DNA of 64,000 nt from NCBI RefSeq assembly GCF_900107975.1, contig NZ_FNVF01000017.1, forward strand, positions 41,090 through 105,089, given 5' to 3'. This document shows positions 35,089 through 44,218 of the stretch, in pieces. Position numbers and translations under genes: made by a program. The notes beneath the pieces are model-generated. The model made no database searches. It was not told the origin of the DNA and saw only the letters and a program-made list of their open reading frames with translations. The stretch is from Paenibacillus sp. UNC499MF (lineage in GTDB: Bacteria; Bacillota; Bacilli; Paenibacillales; NBRC-103111). Positions within the stretch are counted from its first letter, which is position 1; every line of letters starts with the position of its first letter.

Positions 35089-36456
35089 ATGAGTTTGACG
35101 ACGTGCACGGTTCACGTAAATTCCAAACAAGAAAAAAGCATTTTGGTATCCGGTGAACTGGCCAAGGCGCTGCGCTTGTCGAAAAGCAAGTCGCTGCAGC
35201 TCCAGGTCGGCTCCAAAACTGTTACACTTCCGGCCCGGTATATCAAAAAAAGCGGACTCCACCTCTATCTGCCCCAGTCCGTCATTACTTCCGTGAAACT
35301 TCCGCGGATCGGTCCGTGCCTGGCAGCGAGCGGAAGCGGCAAAGATATCCGGCTCGGTCCCGTCATCGGGATTCTGACGAATGTGGCCAGCTCCGCGTCC
35401 GGTCCTTTCGGAACGAGAACCCCGTTTATCCGCTCGCTGATGCAGCCGGGCGAACGCAAATCGTTCCACATCGCCTTTTCGCCCAAAGATGTAAACTGGC
35501 AGCAGGGAACCGTAAACGGCTATATGCTTCAGCCTCAGGGAGGCTGGGTCCGTAAAACCGTTCCGCTTCCGGATGTCGTTTACAACCGGCTTCCCAGCCG
35601 CAAGGCGGAGAAATTGATCTCCATGGAGGACTTCAAGCAGCGCTTCGTGAAACGGAATATCCCACTTTTTAACTGGGCTTTCTTTGACAAATGGGATGTG
35701 TACCGGCTGCTTGAAGACGATCCGGCTTTTAAATACGTGCCGGAATCGGTTCTGGGCCCTTCGGCGGAGCAGTTGAAGGACCTTCTCACCCGTCACAAAT
35801 TTATTTATCTGAAGCCGACGGCCGGAAGCCTCGGCATCGGTATTTACCGCATTACGTATTCGACGGACCGCGGATATTTCGTCCGTTACCGCCGCAACGG
35901 CAAGAATGTGCTGCTTCGCTTCAACAAATTCGAAGGTCTCGTCAAAATGCTCGGCATCAACCGCGGAAAGCTGACCAGCTATGTGACCCAGCAGGGAATC
36001 CGGCTGATCGAGATCGACGGCTGCCCCATCGACTTCCGCTTCCATCTGACCAAGAACGGCAGCAACCAGTGGGTCGTCGCCGCCATCGGCGCCAAAAAAG
36101 CGGGCAAGGGAAGCGTCACGACCCATCTGCGCAACGGCGGTCAACTGATGACGGCGGAGCAGGCGCTGAGGCAGGTGTACGGCAGCAGAAGCGACGCCGT
36201 TTTGTCCCGGATGAAAGAGACGTCCATCGAGCTTGCGGAAGCGATCGAAAAAAATTACAATCACCGTTTGGGCGAGCTGGGCTTTGACCTCGGCATCGAT
36301 CAGAACGAGAAAACATGGATGTTCGAAGCCAACGCGAAGCCCGGACGTTCCATTTTCAAGCACCCCGGTTTGAAAGCCCAGGATAAAGCCTCCCTCAACT
36401 ATATCTATGAGCACTGCGTCTTTTTAAGCCGCTTTCGTGCGAGGAGGGATGGTTAG
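35089..36456 (+). CDS. YheC/YheD family ATP-grasp protein, long form (3 of 4)
   Basis: This 455-residue protein repeats the long architecture of the first gene: an N-terminal beta-rich extension (residues 1-90, MSLTTCTVHVNSKQEKSILV), then ATP-grasp with YLKPTAGSLGIGIYRI, DFRFHLTKNGSNQWVVAAIGAKK and ELGFDLGID...WMFEANAKPGRS. FDKWDVYRLLEDDP in the middle is shared by all paralogues as a family block. AGGAGGG lies 7 bases before the ATG. Its stop overlaps the next GTG by one base (TAGTG), so the pair is coupled. Confidence 0.88.
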   Translation: MSLTTCTVHVNSKQEKSILVSGELAKALRLSKSKSLQLQVGSKTVTLPARYIKKSGLHLYLPQSVITSVKLPRIGPCLAASGSGKDIRLGPVIGILTNVASSASGPFGTRTPFIRSLMQPGERKSFHIAFSPKDVNWQQGTVNGYMLQPQGGWVRKTVPLPDVVYNRLPSRKAEKLISMEDFKQRFVKRNIPLFNWAFFDKWDVYRLLEDDPAFKYVPESVLGPSAEQLKDLLTRHKFIYLKPTAGSLGIGIYRITYSTDRGYFVRYRRNGKNVLLRFNKFEGLVKMLGINRGKLTSYVTQQGIRLIEIDGCPIDFRFHLTKNGSNQWVVAAIGAKKAGKGSVTTHLRNGGQLMTAEQALRQVYGSRSDAVLSRMKETSIELAEAIEKNYNHRLGELGFDLGIDQNEKTWMFEANAKPGRSIFKHPGLKAQDKASLNYIYEHCVFLSRFRARRDG

Positions 36457-37580
36457 TGGACGTTAGCGCCCATAAAAAGCAGCAGCCTCTGTGCATCGGA
36501 ATTTTGACCACACCGGATCCAAAGCGCCGATTTTCGGGAAACCGCGAAAACTTTATTGATTTGATCAAAGCCGGCTACGAACAGGGTGCTCTCGTTTATG
36601 TCGTCACTACATCCGATTTGAAACTGAGCGGCAAGCAGGTTCAGTCCTACTGCTACCAGCTGGCTACGAAGAAATGGAACAAACAGCTGATGCCTCTTCC
36701 CGACGTCATTTATAACCGGATTCCGACGCGCCGTCTCGAAATTCAAAGCGACGTGCAGCGGACAATCCAAGCCTGCATCCGCAGCAAACAGGTGCACTTG
36801 TTCAACCCGTTTTTTTTCGACAAATGGACGCTCTTCGAATGGCTCGATCAGTCTCCTGAAACGCGCAAATACGTGCCCGTAACGAAGCAGCTGAACAATC
36901 AGGCCGTCCTGGAGACGATGCTCAAACGGTTCCCTTTCATCTACCTCAAACCCGTTGAAGGAAAGGCCGGCAAGGGAATCATGCGCCTGGAGCGAATCAC
37001 GAAAAAAAGCGGAGCCCAGACCTACAAGCTGACCATGCAGGAAAATATGAACTCCCACTACGAGCTCTTTACGAACTTGACCGATGTGTGGAACCGCATT
37101 GCCGAGAACAAAAAGGACGAAAGCTACATTATCCAGCAGGGAATCCGGCTGTCGAGCTTTAACAAACGTCCTTTCGATCTTCGCGCGCTTCTTCAGAAAA
37201 CATCGAAAGGCACGTGGAGCGTAACCGGGATCGGAGCCAGAGTGGCCGGCAGGCGGAGCATTACAACCCATGTGCCTCGGGGAGGCTCCATCGACGATCC
37301 CGCACGTCTGCTGGAAAAATCGTTTGGCCCGGCCAAGGCCAAAGGTATTCTCCAGCGGACCCGGAGCGCCGCTCTCCTAATGGCGAGCAGCGTGGAACAA
37401 ACCTCGAAGCAGAAGCTCGGAGAGATGTCGATGGATCTGGGCGTCGATCTCGACGGCCGCATCTGGTTTTTCGAAGCCAATTCCAAACCGATGAAATTCG
37501 ACGAACCCCACATCCGCAAAAAATCGCTGGCCCGCATTATCGGCTACAGCCTGCATCTGGCAAACAAAAAGAGCAAATGA
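36456..37580 (+). CDS. YheC/YheD family ATP-grasp protein, short form (4 of 4)
   Basis: This 374-residue protein is a short-form paralogue starting with CIGILTTPDPK after about 11 residues. It has FFFDKWTLFEWLDQSPE, YLKPVEGKAGKGIMRL, DLRALLQKTSKGTWSVTGIGAR and EMSMDLGVDLDGRIWFFEANSKPMKF. The GTG start has GAGGAGGG upstream. The order long-short-long-short in the operon suggests duplication of a two-gene unit. The array ends at a terminator shared with the next minus-strand operon. Confidence 0.88.
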   Translation: MDVSAHKKQQPLCIGILTTPDPKRRFSGNRENFIDLIKAGYEQGALVYVVTTSDLKLSGKQVQSYCYQLATKKWNKQLMPLPDVIYNRIPTRRLEIQSDVQRTIQACIRSKQVHLFNPFFFDKWTLFEWLDQSPETRKYVPVTKQLNNQAVLETMLKRFPFIYLKPVEGKAGKGIMRLERITKKSGAQTYKLTMQENMNSHYELFTNLTDVWNRIAENKKDESYIIQQGIRLSSFNKRPFDLRALLQKTSKGTWSVTGIGARVAGRRSITTHVPRGGSIDDPARLLEKSFGPAKAKGILQRTRSAALLMASSVEQTSKQKLGEMSMDLGVDLDGRIWFFEANSKPMKFDEPHIRKKSLARIIGYSLHLANKKSK

Positions 37581-37589
37581 ACCCATAAA

Positions 37590-37626
37590 AAAACCATCCC
37601 CCGATTTACGGAAGGGATGGTTTTTG
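37590..37626. terminator. Bidirectional terminator between the ATP-grasp array and the glycosylation operon
   Basis: AAAACCATCCC (37590-37600) pairs with GGGATGGTTTT (37614-37624) with runs of A and T outside. The stop codon of the minus-strand glycosyltransferase lies in its loop. Confidence 0.88.
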
Positions 37627-38865
37627 ATGTTTGCGGCTGTCGCCCGCGCCCGCTCTTCTCCTGGAATTCCAGGCTTGGAGAATCGCATAACCGGCAAAAA
37701 GAGCCATAAACGGCATGAGCGGAGCCGAGTACCGCGAATGCGCCAAATATATCATATGCAGCATGGACATATAGACGAACATCACCGTCAGCAGGTAAGT
37801 CAGCCGCTTCTCCCTCGCCAGCCAAATTCCCCGGATTCCGAACCCGAGGATCGTATAGTGAATCCCAACGGGCAGAATGAGACTCACCCAATTCGCGGCG
37901 TTCCAATAATACACGTCCCCCCAGAACGTCACGAACTTCCCGATCGTATACCACTGGAGATAGTACAGCGGCTGCTCCGCAAAACCCGTTCGGATCCGTT
38001 CCTTGGCCCACTGCGTATCGAACGCGTCATTGACCCACAGATCGTCGGAGGAGTGCCACGTCCGCTGTTCGGCCAAGGGCGGAGGCCCGTATGGGAACGT
38101 GCCGAGAAGCAGCGGGTTTCCGCTCGATTTCGTCAGCGGAATAAACTGCCCTCCGGATACTTCGTAATTGCGGACCCACCACGGCATGAGGCAGAGGACA
38201 AATACCACGGCCGAAACCGTCAGACAAGCGGCCAGCCTTTTCCACGGAATCGTGCGCCAGTAAATGAGAAGCAGCAGGAAAAATCCCGGCCAAAGCGCGA
38301 TTGTAGGCCTGACGTAAACGGCAAACGCCCATACCAGTCCGAACCAGACGGCATTCCCCGCGTTCGGCTTGTCCATCGCTCTCAAGGCGCCGTGCACCAG
38401 AAGCATCAAGGCAAGCACAAACAGGGCTTCCGTCAAAATATAAAAGGAGATGTTCCACATCGGCGGATAAACGGCCGTCAACACGACAGCGATAAGCGCG
38501 GTTTTCTCGTTGAAAAGTCTCTTTCCGATTTTGAACAAAAGAATCATCGAAAAAGAAACCATCACGACCTGAACTACCCGAATCGTCTGCTCCAGCACGT
38601 GCCCGGTTCCGATTCCGCTCATAAACAGGGCGATAAACGCCGGAAGCGCGGGAGTGATAAATACCGTCGGCTTGGACGGGTCATTGTAGGTAAACATTCC
38701 TGTTTCCAGCCAAATCCGCGCGGTTTCCAGATAAGACTGGTCATCCGATCCCAGGTTGTAGGAGGAACCGTATGTGAATACCACCGCCAGCTTCAGCAGT
38801 GTCGTGAGCAGCACAACGATCCAGAGCCAGCCCCGGACCGGTACAGATCGAAGCCTGTACATCAT
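37606..38865 (-). CDS. GT39-like membrane glycosyltransferase (1)
   Basis: This 419-residue protein has about eleven membrane segments and the GT-C fold of the ArnT/PMT (GT39, PMT_2) type. The first extracytoplasmic loop carries YNLGSDDQSYLETARIWLETG, where acidic residues of this loop are catalytic in the family, and RPTIALWPGFFLLLL follows mid-protein. It would move a sugar from polyprenyl phosphate to an envelope acceptor on the outer face of the membrane. It is last in the operon that also encodes a GT2 synthase and an SMR-like flippase. GGAGG lies eight bases before the ATG. Confidence 0.85.
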   Translation of the reverse strand: MMYRLRSVPVRGWLWIVVLLTTLLKLAVVFTYGSSYNLGSDDQSYLETARIWLETGMFTYNDPSKPTVFITPALPAFIALFMSGIGTGHVLEQTIRVVQVVMVSFSMILLFKIGKRLFNEKTALIAVVLTAVYPPMWNISFYILTEALFVLALMLLVHGALRAMDKPNAGNAVWFGLVWAFAVYVRPTIALWPGFFLLLLIYWRTIPWKRLAACLTVSAVVFVLCLMPWWVRNYEVSGGQFIPLTKSSGNPLLLGTFPYGPPPLAEQRTWHSSDDLWVNDAFDTQWAKERIRTGFAEQPLYYLQWYTIGKFVTFWGDVYYWNAANWVSLILPVGIHYTILGFGIRGIWLAREKRLTYLLTVMFVYMSMLHMIYLAHSRYSAPLMPFMALFAGYAILQAWNSRRRAGAGDSRKHQKPSLP

Positions 38866-38904
38866 GATGCATTCCTCCGCTTTCCCTAAAAAAATAAAAG
38901 CGCG

Positions 38905-39276
38905 TTACGAATAACGCGCCGATAAACCGATCATTCCCACGCCGATCAGAATCACGACACAACCGGCGATTTTAAGGAGCGACAGCTGTTCGTTGAACAT
39001 ATAATACGCGCCGATGACGGTAATCAGATACGCGATGCTCTGCATCGGGTAGGCGATGCTTATATCCACTTTATTCAGGATAAACAGCCACAATACCGTC
39101 GCAAGCCCGTAAATGAAGAGGCCCCCCAGAATAAACGGGGAAAACATAAGATGAATGATGCTCTGCAAGCTTTCGAAAGGGTCCGCTTTGCGTGAGAGCC
39201 CGTATTTCCACAAAAATTGGCCGCTTACGAGCATAAGCGTGTTCAGTAAAATCAGTCCGATATGTAACGGATTCAT
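38905..39276 (-). CDS. SMR/EamA-type small membrane protein, probable lipid-sugar flippase
   Basis: This 123-residue protein has four membrane segments (about residues 5-23, 45-65, 72-92 and 97-117), with the SMR-like QFLWKYGL and ISIAYPMQSIAYLITVIGAYYMFNEQLS. In lipid-sugar clusters such proteins (e.g. ArnE/ArnF type) flip polyprenyl-phosphate sugars across the membrane, which fits the GT2 and GT39 neighbours. Drug efflux is the other possibility. Its start overlaps the stop of the DUF2304 gene by 4 bp. Confidence 0.8.
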   Translation of the reverse strand: MNPLHIGLILLNTLMLVSGQFLWKYGLSRKADPFESLQSIIHLMFSPFILGGLFIYGLATVLWLFILNKVDISIAYPMQSIAYLITVIGAYYMFNEQLSLLKIAGCVVILIGVGMIGLSARYS

Positions 39277-39662
39277 GGCGCTTCCCGTCTCCCCGCTCCT
39301 GTGTAGCTTTCTTGATTTCGGCTTTGTTCCTTAAGCCGCATGACTTCGTTCTCCAGATACGCGTGCTCCTGAGCGAGCGTCTTGATCTGTTCCTGCTGCT
39401 TGGACAGCAGGATCGTCTGGTGGACGAGCAGGCTCAGCGTAACCACGATCACGATCAGGAAGATCAGCGACGGCATATACGACACGCCGATCCAGAGAGC
39501 GAAGCGGTTGAGCAACGGGATACAAATGCCCGTGACAAGTCCCGCCAGCGCGATCATAATCCAGGTGAACGCGTGGCGGTCTCTTAATTTGTGCTTGCTG
39601 GTGTAGAAAAGAATCTGAAACAAGAAAATGACCGTAACTCCGATCGTAATAGCCTGAATCAA
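39273..39662 (-). CDS. DUF2304 membrane protein
   Basis: This 129-residue protein has three hydrophobic segments (about residues 4-20, 33-55 and 64-86) and a C-terminal coiled coil (LSKQQEQIKTLAQEHAYLEN region, about 90-120). It matches the DUF2304 pattern of proteins found next to GT2 dolichol-phosphate-mannose-like synthases. Its role is unknown; a scaffold for the membrane glycosylation complex is a reasonable inference. It lies between the GT2 gene (14 bp) and the SMR-like gene (4-bp overlap). Confidence 0.82.
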   Translation of the reverse strand: MIQAITIGVTVIFLFQILFYTSKHKLRDRHAFTWIMIALAGLVTGICIPLLNRFALWIGVSYMPSLIFLIVIVVTLSLLVHQTILLSKQQEQIKTLAQEHAYLENEVMRLKEQSRNQESYTGAGRREAP

Positions 39663-39676
39663 AATAAGTGCCCTCC

Positions 39677-40372
39677 CTAGAAGCTTCTCCGGATGATCGA
39701 AAACATGGTTACTTTCAGCATGTAATACACCGACCGGATGGGATTAATGGACGAAACTCCGCCCTGCCGTTTTTTCATCTCCACGCTGATTTCTTTGATC
39801 CGGTATTTGCTGCGGGCCATGGAAACGAGAATTTCCACTTCCGGATAATCAACCGGATAATAGGTCGCAAACTCCCCGATGATCTTACTGTTGACGATCC
39901 GGTATCCCGAAGTAGGGTCGAAGATCCGGTTTCCCGTAAGAAGGCGGATCAGCATGTAGAAATAATAGATGCCTATCCGTCTGGGTAGGCTGCTTTTGTA
40001 GGAACTCTTCTCGACAAAGCGTGAACCGATCACCATATCGGCGCCGGACTCCCGGATTTCCCGCACCAGCTTATCGATGTCCCGGGCGTCATGCTGACCG
40101 TCCGCGTCGAGCTGGATCGCATATTTATAGCCGTGTCTCGCGGCATAGCGATAGCCGGTCTGCATGGCTCCGCCGATGCCGAGATTGACGGGCAGACGCA
40201 CTCCGTTATAACCCCGTTCGCGGATGATCGCCGCCGTGCGGTCTTTGGAGCCGTCATCCACGATCAGATAATCGTACTCAACGTGTTTCCGCAAATGATC
40301 GACGGTCTGTTCGATGGCGTCTTCTTCATTATAAGCCGGAATAATAATGAGTACATCACTTTGTCTGGACAT
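39677..40372 (-). CDS. GT2 family glycosyltransferase, polyprenyl-phosphate sugar synthase type
   Basis: This 231-residue GT-A enzyme shows IIIPAYNEEDAIEQTVDHL, YDYLIVDDGSKDRT, NLGIGGAMQTGYRYA and the metal-binding DADGQHD, all typical of dolichol-phosphate mannose synthase-like enzymes. It lacks C-terminal membrane helices, so it probably works on the cytoplasmic face, loading a sugar from a nucleotide donor onto polyprenyl phosphate. It is the first gene of GT2-DUF2304-SMR-GT39. Donor sugar cannot be told. Confidence 0.9.
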   Translation of the reverse strand: MSRQSDVLIIIPAYNEEDAIEQTVDHLRKHVEYDYLIVDDGSKDRTAAIIRERGYNGVRLPVNLGIGGAMQTGYRYAARHGYKYAIQLDADGQHDARDIDKLVREIRESGADMVIGSRFVEKSSYKSSLPRRIGIYYFYMLIRLLTGNRIFDPTSGYRIVNSKIIGEFATYYPVDYPEVEILVSMARSKYRIKEISVEMKKRQGGVSSINPIRSVYYMLKVTMFSIIRRSF

Positions 40373-40577
40373 TACTTCGTCCTTCCTCCTTCATTGCTTT
40401 TCAATCACCTTGTCCGGTTGTGTCAATCAAGTTGTACAGGCGCTTGGCGGCAACTCTCTTTATTCTTTAGTAAGAACTTTGTATTACTTGTTTCAAATCA
40501 GCTTTAACTAGTATATAGGATATCCCTCGCGCTGGAAAGGACAACTCCCGAATCATTACCCCCGTTAATTCCATGCC

Positions 40578-40602
40578 GAAACCCTTCTAAGCCTTGCCCG
40601 TA
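40578..40602 (+). promoter_or_regulatory. Sigma-W-type ECF promoter for the NfeD-flotillin pair
   Basis: GAAAC (40578-40582) followed by CC and, after exactly 16 bp, CGTA (40599-40602) matches the sigma-W pattern. The equivalent yuaF-yuaG operon of B. subtilis is sigma-W controlled. Confidence 0.7.
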
Positions 40603-40647
40603 TAGTATCCCATACCAATATCCAGTATTTGATAAGGGAGGGACCAC

Positions 40648-41184
40648 ATGGAAGTCTGGTATTGGGGCCTTTTTACAGCCGGCATTCTTTTCGCCTTGGC
40701 TACCCTCATTTTCGGCGAAATTCTCGGCCATCTCTCAGGTATGCTTGACTCCGCTTACGGACACCATCTGCCATTCCTGCAGCCGGCTGTTCTCGTCGGG
40801 GGAATTACCACCTTCGGCGGAGCCGGAATTCTGCTCTCCAGGTACACGGAACTGACTGACTGGCAGAGCGGAGGGCTTTCTCTGCTGATCGCCGCCGTAT
40901 TATCCGTCCTGGTGTATCTCGTCTACGTCAAGCCGATGGAGAACAGCGAAAATTCGGTCGCTTTCTCGCTGCAGGAGCTGGTCGGCAAAATCGGTGAAGT
41001 CACCGTGCCCGTGCCCGCCTCGGGTTTCGGCGAAGTCATGGTGCGGACCGGCGGCGGAGTGACTAACCAGATCGCGGAAAGCTTCGACGGACGGAGCATT
41101 CCAAGCCACCTTCGTGTCGTCGTCGTGGAGGTAAAGAACAGCGTACTGCTCGTCTCCCCGCTGGATTCCGATCCTCTTAATTAA
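40648..41184 (+). CDS. yuaF: NfeD-like membrane protein (YuaF type)
   Basis: This 178-residue protein has three membrane segments (about residues 5-25, 48-70 and 80-98) and a C-terminal OB-fold NfeD domain (about 110-170, ELVGKIGEVTVPVPASGFGEV). It is the YuaF-type partner of flotillin in bacterial membrane microdomains. AAGGGAGG precedes the ATG and the flotillin gene follows after 21 bp. The upstream sigma-W-type promoter suggests induction by cell-envelope stress. Confidence 0.88.
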   Translation: MEVWYWGLFTAGILFALATLIFGEILGHLSGMLDSAYGHHLPFLQPAVLVGGITTFGGAGILLSRYTELTDWQSGGLSLLIAAVLSVLVYLVYVKPMENSENSVAFSLQELVGKIGEVTVPVPASGFGEVMVRTGGGVTNQIAESFDGRSIPSHLRVVVVEVKNSVLLVSPLDSDPLN

Positions 41185-41205
41185 ACAAGCAAAGGAGTTT
41201 TGCCC

Positions 41206-42762
41206 ATGATGAACACAGATGTACTTCTCATCCCCGGTATCGTAGTCGGCGTTATTCTCATTCTCGGTATCGCCTTCTGGGCCCGCTACAAAACGGTCAG
41301 TCCCGATGAGGCAATGATCGTTACAGGCTCATTTCTGGGAAGCAAAAACGTCAGCATCGACGATTCCGGACGCAAAATGAAAATCGTGCGCGGCGGCGGC
41401 GCGTTTATTCTGCCGATTTTCCAGCAGTCCCAGTTCCTTTCCCTGCTTTCCCACAAGCTGGACGTCATGACGCCGGAAGTATACACCGAGCAGGGAGTGC
41501 CGGTTATGACGGATGCCGTTGCCATCATTAAAATCGGCGGCTCCGTCGAAGATGTGGCGACCGCGGCCGAGCAATTTCTCGGCAAGCCGACCGAAGCGCT
41601 GAAAAGCGAAGCCCAGGAAGTTCTCGAAGGGCACCTGCGGGCGATTCTCGGTTCCATGACTGTCGAGGAAGTATACCGCAACCGGGACCGTTTTGCCCAG
41701 GAAGTTCAAGGCGTAGCAGCGCGTGACCTCAAAAAAATGGGCCTGCAGATCGTCTCCTTCACGATCAAGGACGTCCGCGACAAGCACGGCTACCTCGATG
41801 CGCTCGGCAAACCGAGAATCGCGGCCGTGAAGCGCGATGCGGACATCGCCGAAGCCGAAGCTATACGGGACTCCCGTATCCAGAAGGCGAAGGCCGAGGA
41901 AGAAGGGCAGAAAGCCGAGCTTCTACGGGATACGAACATCGCCGAGGCCGGCAAGGAGAAGGAATTGAAGATCGCTGCCTTCAAGAAAGACCAGGATATG
42001 GCCAAGGCCGAAGCCGACCAGGCTTATCACATCCAGGAAGCGCGCTCCAAGCAAAGCGTAGTCGAGGAGCAGATGCGCGTGGAACTCGTCCGTAAAGAGC
42101 GCGAAATTGACCTCGAATCCAAAGAGATTTTGCGCCGCGAGAAGCAGTACGACGCCGAGGTGAAGAAGAAAGCCGACGCGGACCGGTATTCGGTCGTTCA
42201 AGCAGCCGAAGCCGAGAAGTCGCGCAAAATGCTCGAAGCGGAAGCGCTTCAGTTCCGCATCGAAGCGGAGGCCAAGGCGATGGCCGAGCAGAAGCGGCTT
42301 GACGGTCTGGCCATTGCCGACGCCGACCGGGCCCGCGGTACGGCCGAAGCCGACGTCATCCGGCTGCGCGGTCTCGCCGAGGCCGAGGCGAAGCAGCGGC
42401 TCGCCGAAGCGTTCGAGAAGTTCGGCGAAGCGGCCGTGCTGGACATCATCGTCAAGATGCTTCCGGAGCTGGCCGGCAAGGTGGCCGAGCCGATCAAAGG
42501 CATCGACAAGCTGACTGTTGTCGATACGGGCCACGGCGAAGGCGCCGCGCGCATCAGCAATTACGTGACCTCGCTGATGGCCACTGCGCCGGAGATGCTC
42601 AAGAACGTCTCCGGAATCGACGTCGAGGGGCTTATCAAAGGCTTGACGACAAGAAGCGCCAAGCCGGCAGCGAAGCCGGCTCCCCTTACCGCGGAGCTGG
42701 AGCCCGCATCCGCAGCAGGGGCCATCGCCGCCGCCAAGGAAGACGAACCCGGAACCGCCTGA
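41206..42762 (+). CDS. floT: Flotillin (FloT/YuaG)
   Basis: This 518-residue protein has an N-terminal membrane segment (about residues 6-25), an SPFH domain (about 30-200) and a long coiled-coil flotillin domain rich in EA repeats (about 205-430, e.g. AEAEAIRDSRIQKAKAEEEG). It organises membrane microdomains and affects fluidity and signalling complexes. AAAGGAG lies 8 bases before ATG 41206; a TTG at 41200 is also open. It pairs with the NfeD-like gene. The C-terminal 50 residues are Ala/Pro-rich and probably disordered. Confidence 0.93.
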   Translation: MMNTDVLLIPGIVVGVILILGIAFWARYKTVSPDEAMIVTGSFLGSKNVSIDDSGRKMKIVRGGGAFILPIFQQSQFLSLLSHKLDVMTPEVYTEQGVPVMTDAVAIIKIGGSVEDVATAAEQFLGKPTEALKSEAQEVLEGHLRAILGSMTVEEVYRNRDRFAQEVQGVAARDLKKMGLQIVSFTIKDVRDKHGYLDALGKPRIAAVKRDADIAEAEAIRDSRIQKAKAEEEGQKAELLRDTNIAEAGKEKELKIAAFKKDQDMAKAEADQAYHIQEARSKQSVVEEQMRVELVRKEREIDLESKEILRREKQYDAEVKKKADADRYSVVQAAEAEKSRKMLEAEALQFRIEAEAKAMAEQKRLDGLAIADADRARGTAEADVIRLRGLAEAEAKQRLAEAFEKFGEAAVLDIIVKMLPELAGKVAEPIKGIDKLTVVDTGHGEGAARISNYVTSLMATAPEMLKNVSGIDVEGLIKGLTTRSAKPAAKPAPLTAELEPASAAGAIAAAKEDEPGTA

Positions 42763-42831
42763 TCGCCTCGATCGGCTGACCGGCCGCAAGCAATCCGATG
42801 GGAGGAGCACAGCCTCCCTGCCAGGAAAAGA

Positions 42832-42866
42832 GAAGCACTCCCACGCGGGTGCTTTTTCTTTTTTTC
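42832..42866 (+). terminator. Terminator after flotillin
   Basis: AAGCACTCCC pairs with GGGTGCTT with a one-base bulge, followed by a long T run (42853-42865). Confidence 0.75.
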
Positions 42867-42952
42867 AGGCAGACGGCGCGGTCCGCAATGCCCCTGACCC
42901 CGTACACCGGTCTTTTTCGCAAGACAAAGTATATTCCTGAAGCGTGAAGGCT

Positions 42953-44218
42953 TTAGACGGCTTTGCTTCCTTCGGATTCCGAACGGATCTCTGTCCGGAC
43001 CCCGCTTTCAACCTGGTTACGGCTGCGGATAAGCCCCGCCGCCCAGGAAACCGCCTGAACCAGCAGCGCGGATATAATCAGCATAAGAAACGGCATCATG
43101 CCGATCGTATACCGTGCTTCCGGGATAAACAGAAGCTGTGTCCCCAGCAGTATAAGAAATACGGTAATCAGGTACCGGTAGCTTTTATGGATAAAGAAGG
43201 CGATCAGGGATCCACCCATTCCCGCATAAACGAGAAGCTTGTGAAACCTTGGAATCCAGGGCGCATACCAGGCAGGCACCGAGGTGCCGTAATCTCCTAT
43301 GTACAGCTTGTTCAGAAACATTTCTTTCATTTTGCCCACCGTAAACCAGCGGATCCAGAGTGCCGGGTCGGTCTGGAGCCCTTCTTTTATTCGTTTAATC
43401 GCCTCTCCCTGCTGGTTGCTGAAATCGACTTTGCTCCAGTCCAGCGTTCCCCGGTAATAAGGATCGGTTCCGCCAAGCAGCGGATTTCCCGCTCCCCCTT
43501 TGGAAATGAAAATCAATTCGTGAAAGGTGATCGCATTGCGTAGCCACCAGGGAAGCATCCCCAGCGCAAAAGCGAGGACCCCGAAGCCGATTTCTTTAAA
43601 ATAAGGTTTTTTGTGCTGAATCCACAGAAAAATATAAGGAACCGGCGCGACTACCAGCGTGTTCGGCCGGATCAGAACCGCCAAGGCAAGCAGAAGACCG
43701 GCAATGAGATGATCCTTGACACGGTTTTCCTGTACGATTTTGACCTGATAATAAATGAGCGCCATAAACGAGGTAAGAAATATGACCTCCGTCAGGATCA
43801 GGGAATTGATTACAATGAAGGTTCCGTAAACCGATGCGAAAAATGCCGCGACCAGCCCGGTCGTCCGGTTGAAAAGCCTCATCCCGATCCGGTAAATATA
43901 CCAGATGGCGCCGAGCGATATAAAAACCTGGAGCACGCGAACGACCATAAACGTACGCTCTATATCCGCGTATCCGAATACGGCCAGTATCGCAGCCAGA
44001 AACACCGGAAAGCCCGGGGTCACTAACGTATTGGATTGGGCTTCGTTATAGCCGTAGATCCCTTTTTCAAGCATTTGTACCGCCATGGCCGTATAGTTCT
44101 TCTGATCGTACTCCACGGGCTCGTATTGTTCTCCCAGCACATAGACAAGCCGCAGGCCGAGCGCTAAAGCCAGAATGAGCACGATCAGCATTTTTTTCCA
44201 CAACCGGGATGCAGCCAC
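42953..44218 (-). CDS. GT39-like membrane glycosyltransferase (2)
   Basis: This 421-residue protein has about ten to twelve membrane segments and resembles the first GT39-like enzyme (37606-38865). Shared blocks include EYDQKNYTAMAVQMLEKGIYGYN in the first loop, TPGFPVFLAAILAVFGY, LIRPNTLVVAPVPYIFLWI and LPWWLRNAITFHELIFISKGG. It probably uses a polyprenyl-phosphate sugar. I chose the GTG at 44218 because AAGGGGGAG lies just upstream; the TTG-initiated frame from 44278 has no ribosome site. It stands alone, without its own GT2. Confidence 0.82.
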   Translation of the reverse strand: MAASRLWKKMLIVLILALALGLRLVYVLGEQYEPVEYDQKNYTAMAVQMLEKGIYGYNEAQSNTLVTPGFPVFLAAILAVFGYADIERTFMVVRVLQVFISLGAIWYIYRIGMRLFNRTTGLVAAFFASVYGTFIVINSLILTEVIFLTSFMALIYYQVKIVQENRVKDHLIAGLLLALAVLIRPNTLVVAPVPYIFLWIQHKKPYFKEIGFGVLAFALGMLPWWLRNAITFHELIFISKGGAGNPLLGGTDPYYRGTLDWSKVDFSNQQGEAIKRIKEGLQTDPALWIRWFTVGKMKEMFLNKLYIGDYGTSVPAWYAPWIPRFHKLLVYAGMGGSLIAFFIHKSYRYLITVFLILLGTQLLFIPEARYTIGMMPFLMLIISALLVQAVSWAAGLIRSRNQVESGVRTEIRSESEGSKAV

